Below are positions 1-8,250 of a DNA stretch of 36,023 bases, one piece after another. This DNA is from Methanotorris formicicus Mc-S-70 (GTDB lineage Archaea > AGJL01 > Methanococci > Methanococcales > Methanococcaceae). Every line of letters begins with the position of its first letter. Position 1 is the stretch's first letter. The notes below the pieces were generated by a model that worked only from the letters and a program-made list of their open reading frames with translations, had not been told where the DNA came from and ran no database searches. The translations under genes and the position numbers were made by a program. The stretch spans positions 1 through 36,023 of the forward strand of contig NZ_AGJL01000015.1 in the NCBI RefSeq assembly GCF_000243455.1. The letters are read 5' to 3'.

Positions 1-251
1 AGTTCTTAAAATTTGAACACTCATCTTCACTTACAATTACATAATATAAATAATTGTTGTTGTTAAATTGAATTATACGGGGGGCATCACCGAGCGAAGT
101 GGGTATAGTTGTGCTTAAAGTGGTTATTATCTTTAATAAAATTTTTAGTTTTGTTGTAAGTTCAATATTTAAAAGTTATGTTTAAATAACATAAAAAAAT
201 GCACAACTACAATACATCCTTTGATGAAACTTTTTAAAAGTTTTGATGTGA
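1..251. other. Left-edge intergenic region with a GC-rich motif
   Basis: No gene is supported here. Bases 77-114 are GC-rich against an AT-rich background. They contain a motif (86-114, beginning ATCACCGAGCGAAGTGGG) that resembles 2659-2690, upstream of the antiporter. TAGTTGTGC at 106-114 is the exact reverse complement of GCACAACTA at 201-209, but the 86-nt gap makes a functional hairpin doubtful. The region lies downstream of the minus-strand gene at 252-497. Confidence 0.4.
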
Positions 252-497
252 TTAAGATTTTTTACAAATAACATAAACAATAAAGACTATAATAAGAATT
301 AGAGGATTTGTGAATAATATAAGGATGGATACTGCAAAAGTTAAAAAGTCTAATCTTTCCTTTAATATTTTATTTTGTAGTTCGTTTTCTTTTCTATTTT
401 CTTCTAAAATTGTACTAACTATTTCACAAATTTTCTCTGCTTTTTCTTCATCATTGACTAAATTTTTTATTTTTTCATAAAGTTCTACACTTGGCAT
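252..497 (-). CDS. Small coiled-coil membrane protein, unknown function
   Basis: An 81-residue protein of unknown function. Residues 1 to about 50 are charged and heptad-like (many E, K, L), consistent with a coiled coil. Residues of about 52-78 form one or two hydrophobic membrane segments, and the protein ends in a short KKS tail. I chose the ATG at 497 because GGTGAG lies 4 nt upstream; a longer reading frame to 536 would overlap the transporter gene upstream. It begins 4 nt after the transporter stop codon, so it is probably the last gene of the dphB-transporter operon. It could be an accessory subunit of that transporter, but nothing in the sequence proves this. Confidence 0.6.
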   Translation of the reverse strand: MPSVELYEKIKNLVNDEEKAEKICEIVSTILEENRKENELQNKILKERLDFLTFAVSILILFTNPLILIIVFIVYVICKKS

Positions 498-501
498 TTT
501 C

Positions 502-1557
502 TCACCAAATAACATATAAATAAATAACCAATACAATTAAATGCAGAATATAAATTAGAATACCAAATGTTAAAAACCTAACAATACTTATTTTTCCATC
601 GGACAATCTCAAAGTTATTAAATTTGCAAAGGAAGCAATTAAAGTCCCATTCCCACCAACATTCACACCATAGGCAATTGGTAGCCAGTTGTTATATATG
701 TTTGATAATAGAATAGTTGTTGAAACGTTTGAGATTATTTGGGATAATAATGATGCATATATCATGGTGAATATATTATTTTCACAATTGATTTTGAAGA
801 GTTCCATAATTCCCAATCTCTTCAAACCTTCAATATCAATAAACAATGCACAAAACGTTAAGATGAAAAGATAATCAATTTTTATCCTTTTGACAAGTAT
901 GATGAGGAGAATTATTGGTAACAAGTAGACATGATTAAAAATACCTAAGATTGATGCAATAACGAGTATGAACACTATCAAATAACTTATCCACTCTTTT
1001 TCAAATTTTTGAGTTTTTATTATCTTTATATTACTTATCCTCCCTAAATCCAAAAACGGAATTAAAACTAAAATACCTAAAATTTCAAATGGTATCATAT
1101 TCATTATAAACTTCATAGGGTTTAAATTGTAATGGTAATAAATGAATAAATTCTGCGGATTTCCAAAAGGGGTTAGAGAACTCCCAATGTTTGCTGAAAT
1201 CCCCTCAAGTATGAGGATTTTTCTTAAGTCGATATTGCAGTACTTTGCAACGATTAGGGTTATTGGAATTACAACAAAGAGTGCAATGTCATTTGTCACA
1301 AACATGGATAAAATTATGGTAAGTATGATTAAGACAATAAAGATTCTCTTTGTTCTTTTTAGTATCTTTAATGAAATCCATTCCAAAAATCCACAATCCT
1401 TTAAAAGATTCACAACCACCAACATATAAAATAAACTAAAAATTGTCTTCCAATTTATAATATCTATGATTTCAATAGGTTTTATTAAGAAAATTAGGAA
1501 TAATACTGAAATAGAAATAAAAAATAAAAAAATAACTTCATCAATTTTTACACTCAT
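502..1557 (-). CDS. Ion transporter superfamily (ArsB/NhaD/DASS-like) permease
   Basis: A 351-residue integral membrane protein, hydrophobic almost throughout with roughly 9-11 membrane segments. Two re-entrant-loop-like stretches support the ion transporter superfamily (ArsB, NhaD, citrate/dicarboxylate carriers): FVTNDIALFVVIP near residue 67 and NIGSSLTPFGNPQN near residue 122. The second half repeats the pattern with VSTTILLSNI and GGNGTLIASFANLI, as expected for the inverted-repeat fold. The family exports or imports anions with Na+ or H+; the substrate cannot be read from sequence. Its ATG overlaps the dphB stop by four bases (ATGA), so the two are translationally coupled. I see no ATPase partner such as ArsA. 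Confidence 0.8.
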   Translation of the reverse strand: MSVKIDEVIFLFFISISVLFLIFLIKPIEIIDIINWKTIFSLFYMLVVVNLLKDCGFLEWISLKILKRTKRIFIVLIILTIILSMFVTNDIALFVVIPITLIVAKYCNIDLRKILILEGISANIGSSLTPFGNPQNLFIYYHYNLNPMKFIMNMIPFEILGILVLIPFLDLGRISNIKIIKTQKFEKEWISYLIVFILVIASILGIFNHVYLLPIILLIILVKRIKIDYLFILTFCALFIDIEGLKRLGIMELFKINCENNIFTMIYASLLSQIISNVSTTILLSNIYNNWLPIAYGVNVGGNGTLIASFANLITLRLSDGKISIVRFLTFGILIYILHLIVLVIYLYVIW

Positions 1558-2321
1558 ACATTCTCACACAGATATTTTAATGCCTCTTCTTCCATAAAAT
1601 GCAGTTTTCCAGGAATGATTATGCAGTGCAATGGTTCCCCAAAGTCATAATCAATCAAATCCTTTATTTTGCCATAAACCAACTTTGGCTTTAAACTTCC
1701 CACCCTTGCGACAACAACGACCTTTGTATTCTCGCTTATAATATTTTCCTTTCTTCTTTTTTCCAATTCTAAGAGGATTTTTAACCCCTCATTTGCAGTC
1801 ATGAATTTATTTTTATCTGCATGGATATCTAAGAGGCATAATGTATGGTACCCCATCTTTAAATTTTCCTTTATAACATCATAAGGCGTCTCTGGGAAAT
1901 AATTTGGTTCTGGGAAGACAATTGAGGTTGTTTTACCAAATTTATACAATTGCAAGCCTGTTATCCCAACTACTGAGTAGATGGATGGGGCATTTATAAT
2001 AACAACTTCAATACCTTTCTTTTTTGCTTCAACTACCAAATCAACGTGTGTTGTTGCAACCATTGGGTCTCCCGCCGTTAAAAACATTATGTCTTTTTCT
2101 TTTGCCTCCTCAATCAATTTTTCTGTTTCGTATTCAACCTTTTCTCTACTTAAAACTTCGATTTTTCTTCCAAGTGTTTCCTCTATTTTTTCAATGGTTG
2201 TTCCTGTCAAAATTGCTGTATAGAATTCTGCATAGATTTTATCTACTTTTTTAGCAAATTCTAAGGTTTTTAACGGCATATCTTTTTCATCATACAATCC
2301 TAATCCTGCCAAAATGAGCAT
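1554..2321 (-). CDS. dphB: Diphthine synthase
   Basis: A SAM-dependent methyltransferase of the tetrapyrrole methylase fold, 255 residues, the normal length. It methylates the modified histidine of elongation factor aEF2 on the way to diphthamide, after the radical SAM Dph2 step. The N-terminus MLILAGLGLYDEKDM carries the family glycine loop, and LTAGDPMVATTH near residue 83 is the second conserved SAM-pocket motif. VVVARVGS near residue 203 and the cis-Pro-like segments complete the family pattern. The ATG at 2321 follows GGTGGGAT. It is the first gene of a three-gene minus-strand operon with the transporter and the small membrane protein. The transporter has no obvious link to diphthamide, so the pairing is probably only positional. 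Confidence 0.95.
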   Translation of the reverse strand: MLILAGLGLYDEKDMPLKTLEFAKKVDKIYAEFYTAILTGTTIEKIEETLGRKIEVLSREKVEYETEKLIEEAKEKDIMFLTAGDPMVATTHVDLVVEAKKKGIEVVIINAPSIYSVVGITGLQLYKFGKTTSIVFPEPNYFPETPYDVIKENLKMGYHTLCLLDIHADKNKFMTANEGLKILLELEKRRKENIISENTKVVVVARVGSLKPKLVYGKIKDLIDYDFGEPLHCIIIPGKLHFMEEEALKYLCENV

Positions 2322-2771
2322 AATCCCACCAAAACTGAACTTGACATTATTTAAAATTATATTTTTTTATTTTTTATTTTTTCGCCAGATAATCCCAATT
2401 ATACTAAAATAAATCCTATTATCCTCCAAATAGTTAATAATAAATATGGAGTAGATAAAGATATGGGCATATTTAAAACTTTTGCAAGTTTATTGGACGT
2501 TTTGCGAATGAGTATCATAATCTTAAATTTCAATCTACAATGTTTAGCAAACATTTAATTTAAAATTTAAAGTTAGTAGGTGTCATCTATTAGTTTGCAT
2601 TATAAATGGTTAAAATTAATTATTTTAAATATCATAATTTAATCTTTCAAAATTCATTATCACCAAGTGGGGTAGATATAGTCGTTCTACAATTAAATGA
2701 TATTTAACTTCCAAATTAATGTTAAATGATTTTAAACGAGATACGAGTTATACAATGTGCACGGTGAAATT
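2322..2771. other. Intergenic region between dphB and the antiporter
   Basis: About 450 bp with no supportable gene. It holds the divergent promoters of dphB and the antiporter. On the plus strand, 2659-2690 (ATCACCAAGTGGGGTAG and on) is a partial copy of the motif at 86-114. The rest is AT-rich with short ATTTAAA runs typical of archaeal promoters. A plus-strand frame begins at 2757, but I place the antiporter start at 2772. Confidence 0.4.
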
Positions 2772-3947
2772 GTGGATGAGTATTTATTGTTCTTTATAAT
2801 TATTGCCACAGTGTTTATTGTCCCTAATTTATTGAGGAAGTTTAACGTTCCCGCTATAACATCAATTATGTTGGCAGGTATTTTAATAGGACCATATGGT
2901 TTAAATATTCTCCAAATTGATGAAACTTTAAAGATATTTTCTTCATTTGGAGCGATATTTTTGATGTTCTTGGCTGGTTTGGAAGTTGATAATGAAACTT
3001 TGAGGGAAGAGTTTAAGAACTCTATGGTTGTTAGTTTATTTTCCCTCATAATTCCTGGTGTTGGGGGATACTTTGTTGGAAAATATTTGGGGCTTGGATT
3101 TACTGGAAGTTTGTTATATTCAGTTATATTTGCCTCCCATTCTGTTGGAATTGTCTATGCATTAATGGATGAACTTAAAATGGTTAAAACAAAGTTGGGA
3201 ACGATGATGTTGAGTGCAACTATATTGATTGATTTAATTACATTGATATTATTATCTATCGTTATCAAGTTGAGTGAAACAAATGCAATAACATCAGACA
3301 TCTGGATGTTTTTAATTTCAACGGCATTATACATTGGGGGGTTGTTGTTGGCTATCCCTTACCTATCAAAAATCATATTCAAAAACTTTGAAAAACTCCA
3401 CATTCAGAGAATTCATTTTGTACTGTTCATTATATTAATTTCTATATTAATCGGGGAGATTTTGGGGTTACATCCAATCGTTGGGGCATTTATAACTGGT
3501 GTTGCCGTTAGTGAGGCATTGACTAAAGAAGAGCATGATGAGTTATTAAACAAAAACTTAAATGCTATTGGTTATGGGTTCTTTATACCAATATTCTTCT
3601 TAGTTTTGGGTATGGAGACAAATGTAGGGGTTATATTTAACTTAAACAATTTAGGACTTGTATTGGTAACGATTATCAGTGCTGTGTTGTTAAAATTGAC
3701 TTCTGGATTAATATCATTGAGAATTTTGGGTTATGATAAGATGAAGAGTTTTGTTGGTTCTTTATTAACAGTTCCAAAAATCTCCGCTTCATTAGTTGCA
3801 GCATCAGTTGGTAGGGAGTTGGGAATTATATCAGATGATGTCTTTGTTGCGATAGTTGCTCTCTCCATTGTAACGGCCATGATAACACCAATAGGAGTTA
3901 AGAGTATTGTTGTTAAGAATGTTGATAGGTTTTTGGAGAATGATTAG
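2772..3947 (+). CDS. Na+/H+ antiporter, CPA2 (NapA/KefB-type) family
   Basis: A 391-residue antiporter with about 12-13 membrane segments. The conserved N-terminal block is LLRKFNVPAITSIMLAGILIGPYGL. It is followed by GAIFLMFLAGLEVD and by the segment around FASHSVGIVYALMDE, and FFIPIFFLVLGMETNV matches the CPA2 pattern later on. CPA2 proteins exchange Na+ or K+ for H+; this one most likely expels Na+, which methanogens need to manage for their sodium-driven energetics. GTG at 2772 is preferred because GGTGA sits 4 nt upstream; a GTG at 2757 adds five residues but overlaps that site. It stands alone. There is no RCK or UspA regulatory domain at the C-terminus. Confidence 0.88.
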   Translation: MDEYLLFFIIIATVFIVPNLLRKFNVPAITSIMLAGILIGPYGLNILQIDETLKIFSSFGAIFLMFLAGLEVDNETLREEFKNSMVVSLFSLIIPGVGGYFVGKYLGLGFTGSLLYSVIFASHSVGIVYALMDELKMVKTKLGTMMLSATILIDLITLILLSIVIKLSETNAITSDIWMFLISTALYIGGLLLAIPYLSKIIFKNFEKLHIQRIHFVLFIILISILIGEILGLHPIVGAFITGVAVSEALTKEEHDELLNKNLNAIGYGFFIPIFFLVLGMETNVGVIFNLNNLGLVLVTIISAVLLKLTSGLISLRILGYDKMKSFVGSLLTVPKISASLVAASVGRELGIISDDVFVAIVALSIVTAMITPIGVKSIVVKNVDRFLEND

Positions 3948-4315
3948 ATTATTTGATATGCTCATTAGTTTTTTTAATTAATCTTTCTTGGTTTTATATA
4001 CCCCTACCTTAATTTTAGTACTAGAAAATTCATGAAAAGTATTACTGATTTTTTTAATGGAAATTTGTTATTTTTTAGATATTTTTGTTGTTTGTTTTTA
4101 TTTAGCATATTTTAAGTTTAGATTGGTTTTAGATAATATAAAATAAGGTCTAATTATCAAGATTTATTAGCGTGGTTGTGCAGTTGATTTAAAAAGAAAT
4201 TGCACAATCTTTCTTGCTTTTATAAAGGTTTTAATAATTAAGCAGTAAGAAAATTTAGGTTCAAAAAGAAAAGTATATATACAAGTAATTACAATAAAAA
4301 AGAAGTAAGTTAAGG
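3948..4315 (+). promoter_or_regulatory. CRISPR leader region
   Basis: An AT-rich, gene-free stretch upstream of the first CRISPR repeat. It contains a TATA-like box (TATATATA at 4274-4281) about 35 nt before the repeat. It also has an imperfect hairpin, TTGTGCAGTT (4176-4185) against AATTGCACAA (4198-4207), with a 12-nt loop. The orientation agrees with the repeat, whose 3' end ATGGAAAC would be the crRNA 5' handle, so the leader lies on the left. The part nearest 3948 probably holds the antiporter terminator. The exact leader boundary cannot be seen. Confidence 0.6.
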
Positions 4316-4422
4316 GTTTGAAATCTTAGTCCATTAAAACAAGGATGGAAACCTATCCTATCAACACCGAATTCATCCAAGACTTGTTTGAAATCTTAGT
4401 CCATTAAAACAAGGATGGAAAC
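4316..4422 (+). CRISPR. Two-repeat CRISPR mini-array, one spacer
   Basis: Two identical 37-nt repeats at 4316-4352 and 4386-4422 start GTTTGAAATCTTAG and end AAGGATGGAAAC. They enclose one 33-nt spacer (4353-4385). The purine-rich 3' end with an 8-nt ATGGAAAC tag fits repeats of archaeal type I/III systems, where that tag becomes the crRNA 5' handle. No cas gene lies in this window, so the array would depend on Cas proteins encoded elsewhere. The second repeat overlaps the 3' end of the minus-strand radical SAM gene and supplies its last eight codons and stop. Perfect identity of the trailer-side repeat is unusual, because terminal repeats tend to decay. Confidence 0.85.
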
Positions 4423-5943
4423 GGCAATCTTTCCAGTTATTGACCTCCTTCCATAATCAATAACCTCAACATCAACAAACTCCCCAATTTTTAAGTTTTT
4501 CTCTTTTATTCCAACTAAAATAGGATAACTACCAAATTGCCTGCCGAAGAATAAGTCATCCTTCTCTTTAACTTCAACAAAGACATTTTTTAATATCGTG
4601 CCTTTTGGAACAACTCTTTTTAGCATTGGATTATCAATCTCTTTCCTAACCTTTTCTTTAAAACTTAAAAATAGACTCTTTCTTTTTTTACCTTTTTCAA
4701 TATCTTTAATAGTTAAATCAGTTCCAAAGAATGGAACTACCTGCCTTATATTTATTCTCCTCAACATTAATCCCCTATCATAAATTTCCTTCAAATAATT
4801 GTAGTTTATCTTAAACGTTTCTTTTGTTTCTCCTCTTAATCCATAAAGTAAGTTAATTCCAGGTAAGAGATAGGGCAATCCTGTCTCGCTTCTTTTTCCT
4901 CCAATTTCATTTAAAATTTCAACCGCCTTCAAAACATCCTCTGGCATAGTTAGGAGGTTATTCTTCTTAATAACCTTTTCATCAAAACTCTCCACACCAA
5001 ATGCAGCAACATTTCCTCCAGTGCAATACCTAACCAAAATTTTTGCAACTTCTCTGCTTTCTTCATGCCTTGCTATTACAGATGGATTCGCATTATCTAT
5101 ATGCAAAACCTCAGGATTTGCCACATTCCAGATGCCCTTAAAAAGTTTCTCAATTTCTTCCACATTTGGCTTTGGAACCTCTTCCTTTTCACTTTCCTTT
5201 GATTTATATGAGAATATGCACGGTTGCCTTCCAATTCTGAAGTATTTAATACCAAAGTTGTATAATGCCTTAATTTCCTCAATTATATCCTTTGCATCCC
5301 TAAATTTTGGAGTTCCAAATCTCCTCGGCTCTGTGCAAAAACTACACCCTCCACTCAAAGCCCTTGCACATCCCCTGTAGGTTTCAATCTCAGCAATTAT
5401 GTATGGATAAGAAGGGTGTTGCTTAACTATCTTTGCCCCTCTGATGGCAAATTCTCTCAACTCATCGTAGGCTCTCAATCTTCTTGTATCTATATTTTCA
5501 ATTTTGCAATTATTCAAAAAATAATCATGCAAAACTGCCTCAGCATCTCCCTCCACAACAATATCAAAGAATGCCTTTAATTTGCTCTCATCTTTTATTG
5601 TTCCCCCTTCAATGGATGAGCCAAATTTTGTTGCACTCGGTCCTGCAAGGATTTTTAAACCCTTAAAGTTATAAAGAATAGAAACAATTTCTCTCAATGT
5701 TGCTGGATTTGCATTTAAATACTTTCCCGGCGTGTGAAATCCGCAAATAGCAATGACAGCATCAAACTTATTAAAATCAAACTTTCCCCTAATTTCCCTA
5801 AATTTATCGATAGTTATATAATACACTTCCTGGTTAAATTTATCTAGCACTCCTGCAATGTATCTTGGGTATATGCCTATATATGGAGGAACCCCTAATC
5901 CTGCTGGTTCGTCGGTATAGCCATCTAAAATTAAAAACCTCAT
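4396..5943 (-). CDS. Radical SAM protein with TRAM-like C-terminal domain
   Basis: A 515-residue radical SAM enzyme of an archaeal family of unknown substrate. Residues 1-150 look like a cobalamin-binding or related Rossmann domain (MRFLILDGYTDEPAGLG, then LKILAGPSATKFGS). The cluster motif is RGCARALSGGCSFC, giving C192, C200 and C203: a CX7CX2C spacing instead of CX3CX2C. The SAM domain runs to about residue 430. From about 440 a TRAM-like beta-barrel follows (GTILKNVFVEV, then FVDVEVIDYGRRSITGK), suggesting RNA binding as in MiaB-type enzymes. The final eight residues VSILVLMD and the stop codon lie inside a CRISPR repeat, so the native C-terminus has been replaced or trimmed. The RBS GGTGAT at the 5' end overlaps the box C/D sRNA on the other strand. 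Confidence 0.85.
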   Translation of the reverse strand: MRFLILDGYTDEPAGLGVPPYIGIYPRYIAGVLDKFNQEVYYITIDKFREIRGKFDFNKFDAVIAICGFHTPGKYLNANPATLREIVSILYNFKGLKILAGPSATKFGSSIEGGTIKDESKLKAFFDIVVEGDAEAVLHDYFLNNCKIENIDTRRLRAYDELREFAIRGAKIVKQHPSYPYIIAEIETYRGCARALSGGCSFCTEPRRFGTPKFRDAKDIIEEIKALYNFGIKYFRIGRQPCIFSYKSKESEKEEVPKPNVEEIEKLFKGIWNVANPEVLHIDNANPSVIARHEESREVAKILVRYCTGGNVAAFGVESFDEKVIKKNNLLTMPEDVLKAVEILNEIGGKRSETGLPYLLPGINLLYGLRGETKETFKINYNYLKEIYDRGLMLRRINIRQVVPFFGTDLTIKDIEKGKKRKSLFLSFKEKVRKEIDNPMLKRVVPKGTILKNVFVEVKEKDDLFFGRQFGSYPILVGIKEKNLKIGEFVDVEVIDYGRRSITGKIAVSILVLMD

Positions 5944-5947
5944 TTAA

Positions 5948-6006
5948 TCACCGATGATGAATTGTTTTACTGATTTTTATGATGAGCCGTATGAGCTCTG
6001 AGGTGA
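5948..6006 (+). ncRNA. Box C/D guide sRNA
   Basis: All elements of an archaeal box C/D sRNA are present in order. The terminal stem is TCACC (5948-5952) with GGTGA (6002-6006). Box C is ATGATGA (5954-5960). The D' guide is 5961-5969, with box D' CTGA (5970-5973). A 5-nt spacer precedes box C' ATGATGA (5979-5985). The D guide is 5986-5997, with box D CTGA (5998-6001). By the five-nucleotide rule the D guide addresses the nucleotide opposite G5993. The ten guide bases 5986-5995 (GCCGUAUGAG) pair with an RNA reading CUCAUACGGC, which puts the methyl on the C of CAU. This fits C34 of a CAU-anticodon tRNA such as elongator tRNA-Met, a known sRNA-guided site in archaea. The target is inferred; the box architecture is seen. 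Confidence 0.85.
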
Positions 6007-6117
6007 ATTTTTATTATAAAATTTAAATAAAGTATCATTTCTTTTAATTTTGATGTTGAATTCGTAAACAAACATTAATATATCAAAAAGAACTATTTCA
6101 TTTATGAGGTGATAATG

Positions 6118-6537
6118 ATGAGTATTGATTATTATGATTATGATGCATTACTAAAGAGGGCAAGGGAACAACTTCCAGAAGATGTGTTTAAGGATGTGAG
6201 ATTTGAGATTCCTGAAGCAGAGGTCTTTGTTGAAGGTAGTAGAACAATAATTAGAAACTTTAGAGAAATTGCTAAATTAATTGATAGGGATGTAAACTAC
6301 TTTGCAAAGTATATTATGAAGGAACTTGGTACTGCTGGAGATATTGAAGGAGCAAGGCTTGTTTTGCAAGGTAGGTTTAGTGCTTATTTAGTAAACTCAA
6401 AAATCCAAGATTTCATGAAGGAGTATGTTTTGTGCCACGAGTGTGGAAAACCAGATACGAAAATCATTAAAGAAGGAAGAATCCACATGCTCAAATGCAT
6501 GGCTTGTGGTGCTATAAGACCTATAAAATTAATATAA
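6118..6537 (+). CDS. Translation initiation factor 2 subunit beta
   Basis: aIF2 beta, 139 residues, part of the heterotrimer with alpha and gamma subunits that brings initiator Met-tRNA to the small ribosomal subunit. The N-terminal helix MSIDYYDYDALLKRA contacts the gamma subunit. The central domain contains the conserved block ELGTAGDIEGARLVLQGRF. The C-terminal zinc ribbon uses C106, C109, C127 and C130 (CHEC and CMAC). I choose ATG 6118 because GAGGTGAT ends 4 nt before it; the GTG at 6109 lies inside that RBS, and ATG 6115 is too close to it. A TATA-like ATTAATATATC lies near 6074-6084. The box C/D sRNA lies just upstream on the same strand. Confidence 0.96.
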   Translation: MSIDYYDYDALLKRAREQLPEDVFKDVRFEIPEAEVFVEGSRTIIRNFREIAKLIDRDVNYFAKYIMKELGTAGDIEGARLVLQGRFSAYLVNSKIQDFMKEYVLCHECGKPDTKIIKEGRIHMLKCMACGAIRPIKLI

Positions 6538-6542
6538 AATCT

Positions 6543-6914
6543 TTAATAAATCGATTTCATAACGACATTTAGAATTGTGGGACTTAATACTTCCATATCA
6601 TTAATATCTACACAAGTTCCAAAACCAATCATTTCAATTTGAATTTTCCCAACCACACATTCCCTCTCTTCTGAAACTTCTGATTGTATTTTTTGATGAA
6701 CAATGGAAACTTTTTTTACCCTTCCAATTATCCCTTCTGTTCCAGGGATTATGTCATCTTTTACAACTGATGTAATAAATATAAAATCCCCAACGTCAAC
6801 AGATTTTAAAGCCAATAAATTATCTGCACTCTTCAAATTTAGGGTTTTTATATGATTTTTTATAAGTTCTGACAATGCATGTGGTGATATCCCTGCCAAT
6901 GCAATGATCCTCAT
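6543..6914 (-). CDS. DUF473-like archaeal protein
   Basis: A 123-residue soluble protein that I match, from recall, to the archaeal DUF473 family, whose function is unknown. It begins MRIIALAGISPHALSELI and has a beta-rich centre with VDVGDFIFITSV and GTEGIIGRVKKV, perhaps a small beta barrel. The ATG at 6914 follows GGGGTA. It starts 23 bp after the PAC2-family gene on the same strand and is probably cotranscribed with it. It ends convergently with aIF2 beta, 5 bp away. No catalytic motif is visible. Confidence 0.65.
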   Translation of the reverse strand: MRIIALAGISPHALSELIKNHIKTLNLKSADNLLALKSVDVGDFIFITSVVKDDIIPGTEGIIGRVKKVSIVHQKIQSEVSEERECVVGKIQIEMIGFGTCVDINDMEVLSPTILNVVMKSIY

Positions 6915-6937
6915 AAATACCCCTTTTTTGTTTTTTA

Positions 6938-7648
6938 TTATAGATACATTGGATACTCACTTCTTGCAGTTTTTGTCATCAATTTTGCATGCTCCTGTGC
7001 TAACTGCTTTATCTTTTCATCAATCTTATCTGCCTCTTCTATCAACTCCTCCACATCCACGTTAAGATTGTAGATCCTGTTTAAAACATTTATAAGGTTT
7101 GATGCCCCTCTCGGGTCAGGCCTTATGCCAACTGTCTCAGCGAGTAGGCCAATTGCAGGTATTTTGTTGTTGTTACTTTTTACCATCAAACTTCCAGATA
7201 CTCCTCCAACCATTCCAAACTTTAAAATAGGTATCTCGTATTTTTCAAAAATTTCCAGAAGATCCTTTGAAGATGCTATTCCATAAACCTTTTCAGATTT
7301 TCCAGTGGCAAGTCCTCCTAAAGATATAACCACTTGGGGATTAATCGATATTAATGTTTCAACAATTTTATCCGAGAGGCTATGAACCACAATTGGCGGA
7401 ATTATCACATCAGAAAATAGGACAATCAAATCCTCTTTTCCATAAACCCTTATTGATGGATAAACCACCCCCTCCTCGACAAGGTTTATTGGAGGCACTT
7501 CCGGAGTATCAAAGTATCCGATATACTCAAGTTTAAGGTTTTTTATAATTTGATGTGCTGCTATACTTCCAACCAATCCAACGCTGGGAAACCCCTCGAT
7601 GACAATAGGATTTTTAAAATCGATTTCTTTTTTGGTGATGTATTCCAT
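6938..7648 (-). CDS. PAC2-family (proteasome assembly chaperone-like) protein
   Basis: A 236-residue member of the PAC2 / DUF75 family. The N-terminal block IVIEGFPSVGLVGSIAAHQI and the central VVISLGGLATGK, followed by FGMVGGVSGSLM, are the family signatures. GLLAETVGIRPDPRGASNLI is the conserved C-terminal core, and a helical tail rich in E and K follows. Eukaryotic relatives help assemble the 20S proteasome alpha ring; archaeal members are widespread and poorly studied, so the chaperone role is only inferred. The start at 7648 follows GGTGGGGGT. It heads a pair with the DUF473-like gene. The proteasomal ATPase PAN is in the same window but about 18 kb away. Confidence 0.87.
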   Translation of the reverse strand: MEYITKKEIDFKNPIVIEGFPSVGLVGSIAAHQIIKNLKLEYIGYFDTPEVPPINLVEEGVVYPSIRVYGKEDLIVLFSDVIIPPIVVHSLSDKIVETLISINPQVVISLGGLATGKSEKVYGIASSKDLLEIFEKYEIPILKFGMVGGVSGSLMVKSNNNKIPAIGLLAETVGIRPDPRGASNLINVLNRIYNLNVDVEELIEEADKIDEKIKQLAQEHAKLMTKTARSEYPMYL

Positions 7649-7755
7649 TTTACCCCCACCATGTAATTTAGATTATATTTTAATTATATTTAATTAAATT
7701 ATAATTTATGATTTTTGATTATTGCAAGATTTAAATAAAATCTGAATTTTGTAGA

Positions 7756-8250
<495 letters not shown>

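Noticed and set aside
106-209. The 9-bp inverted repeat TAGTTGTGC / GCACAACTA as a terminator or element end
   Set aside because: The arms are separated by 86 nt, with no T-run, target duplication or gene between them.
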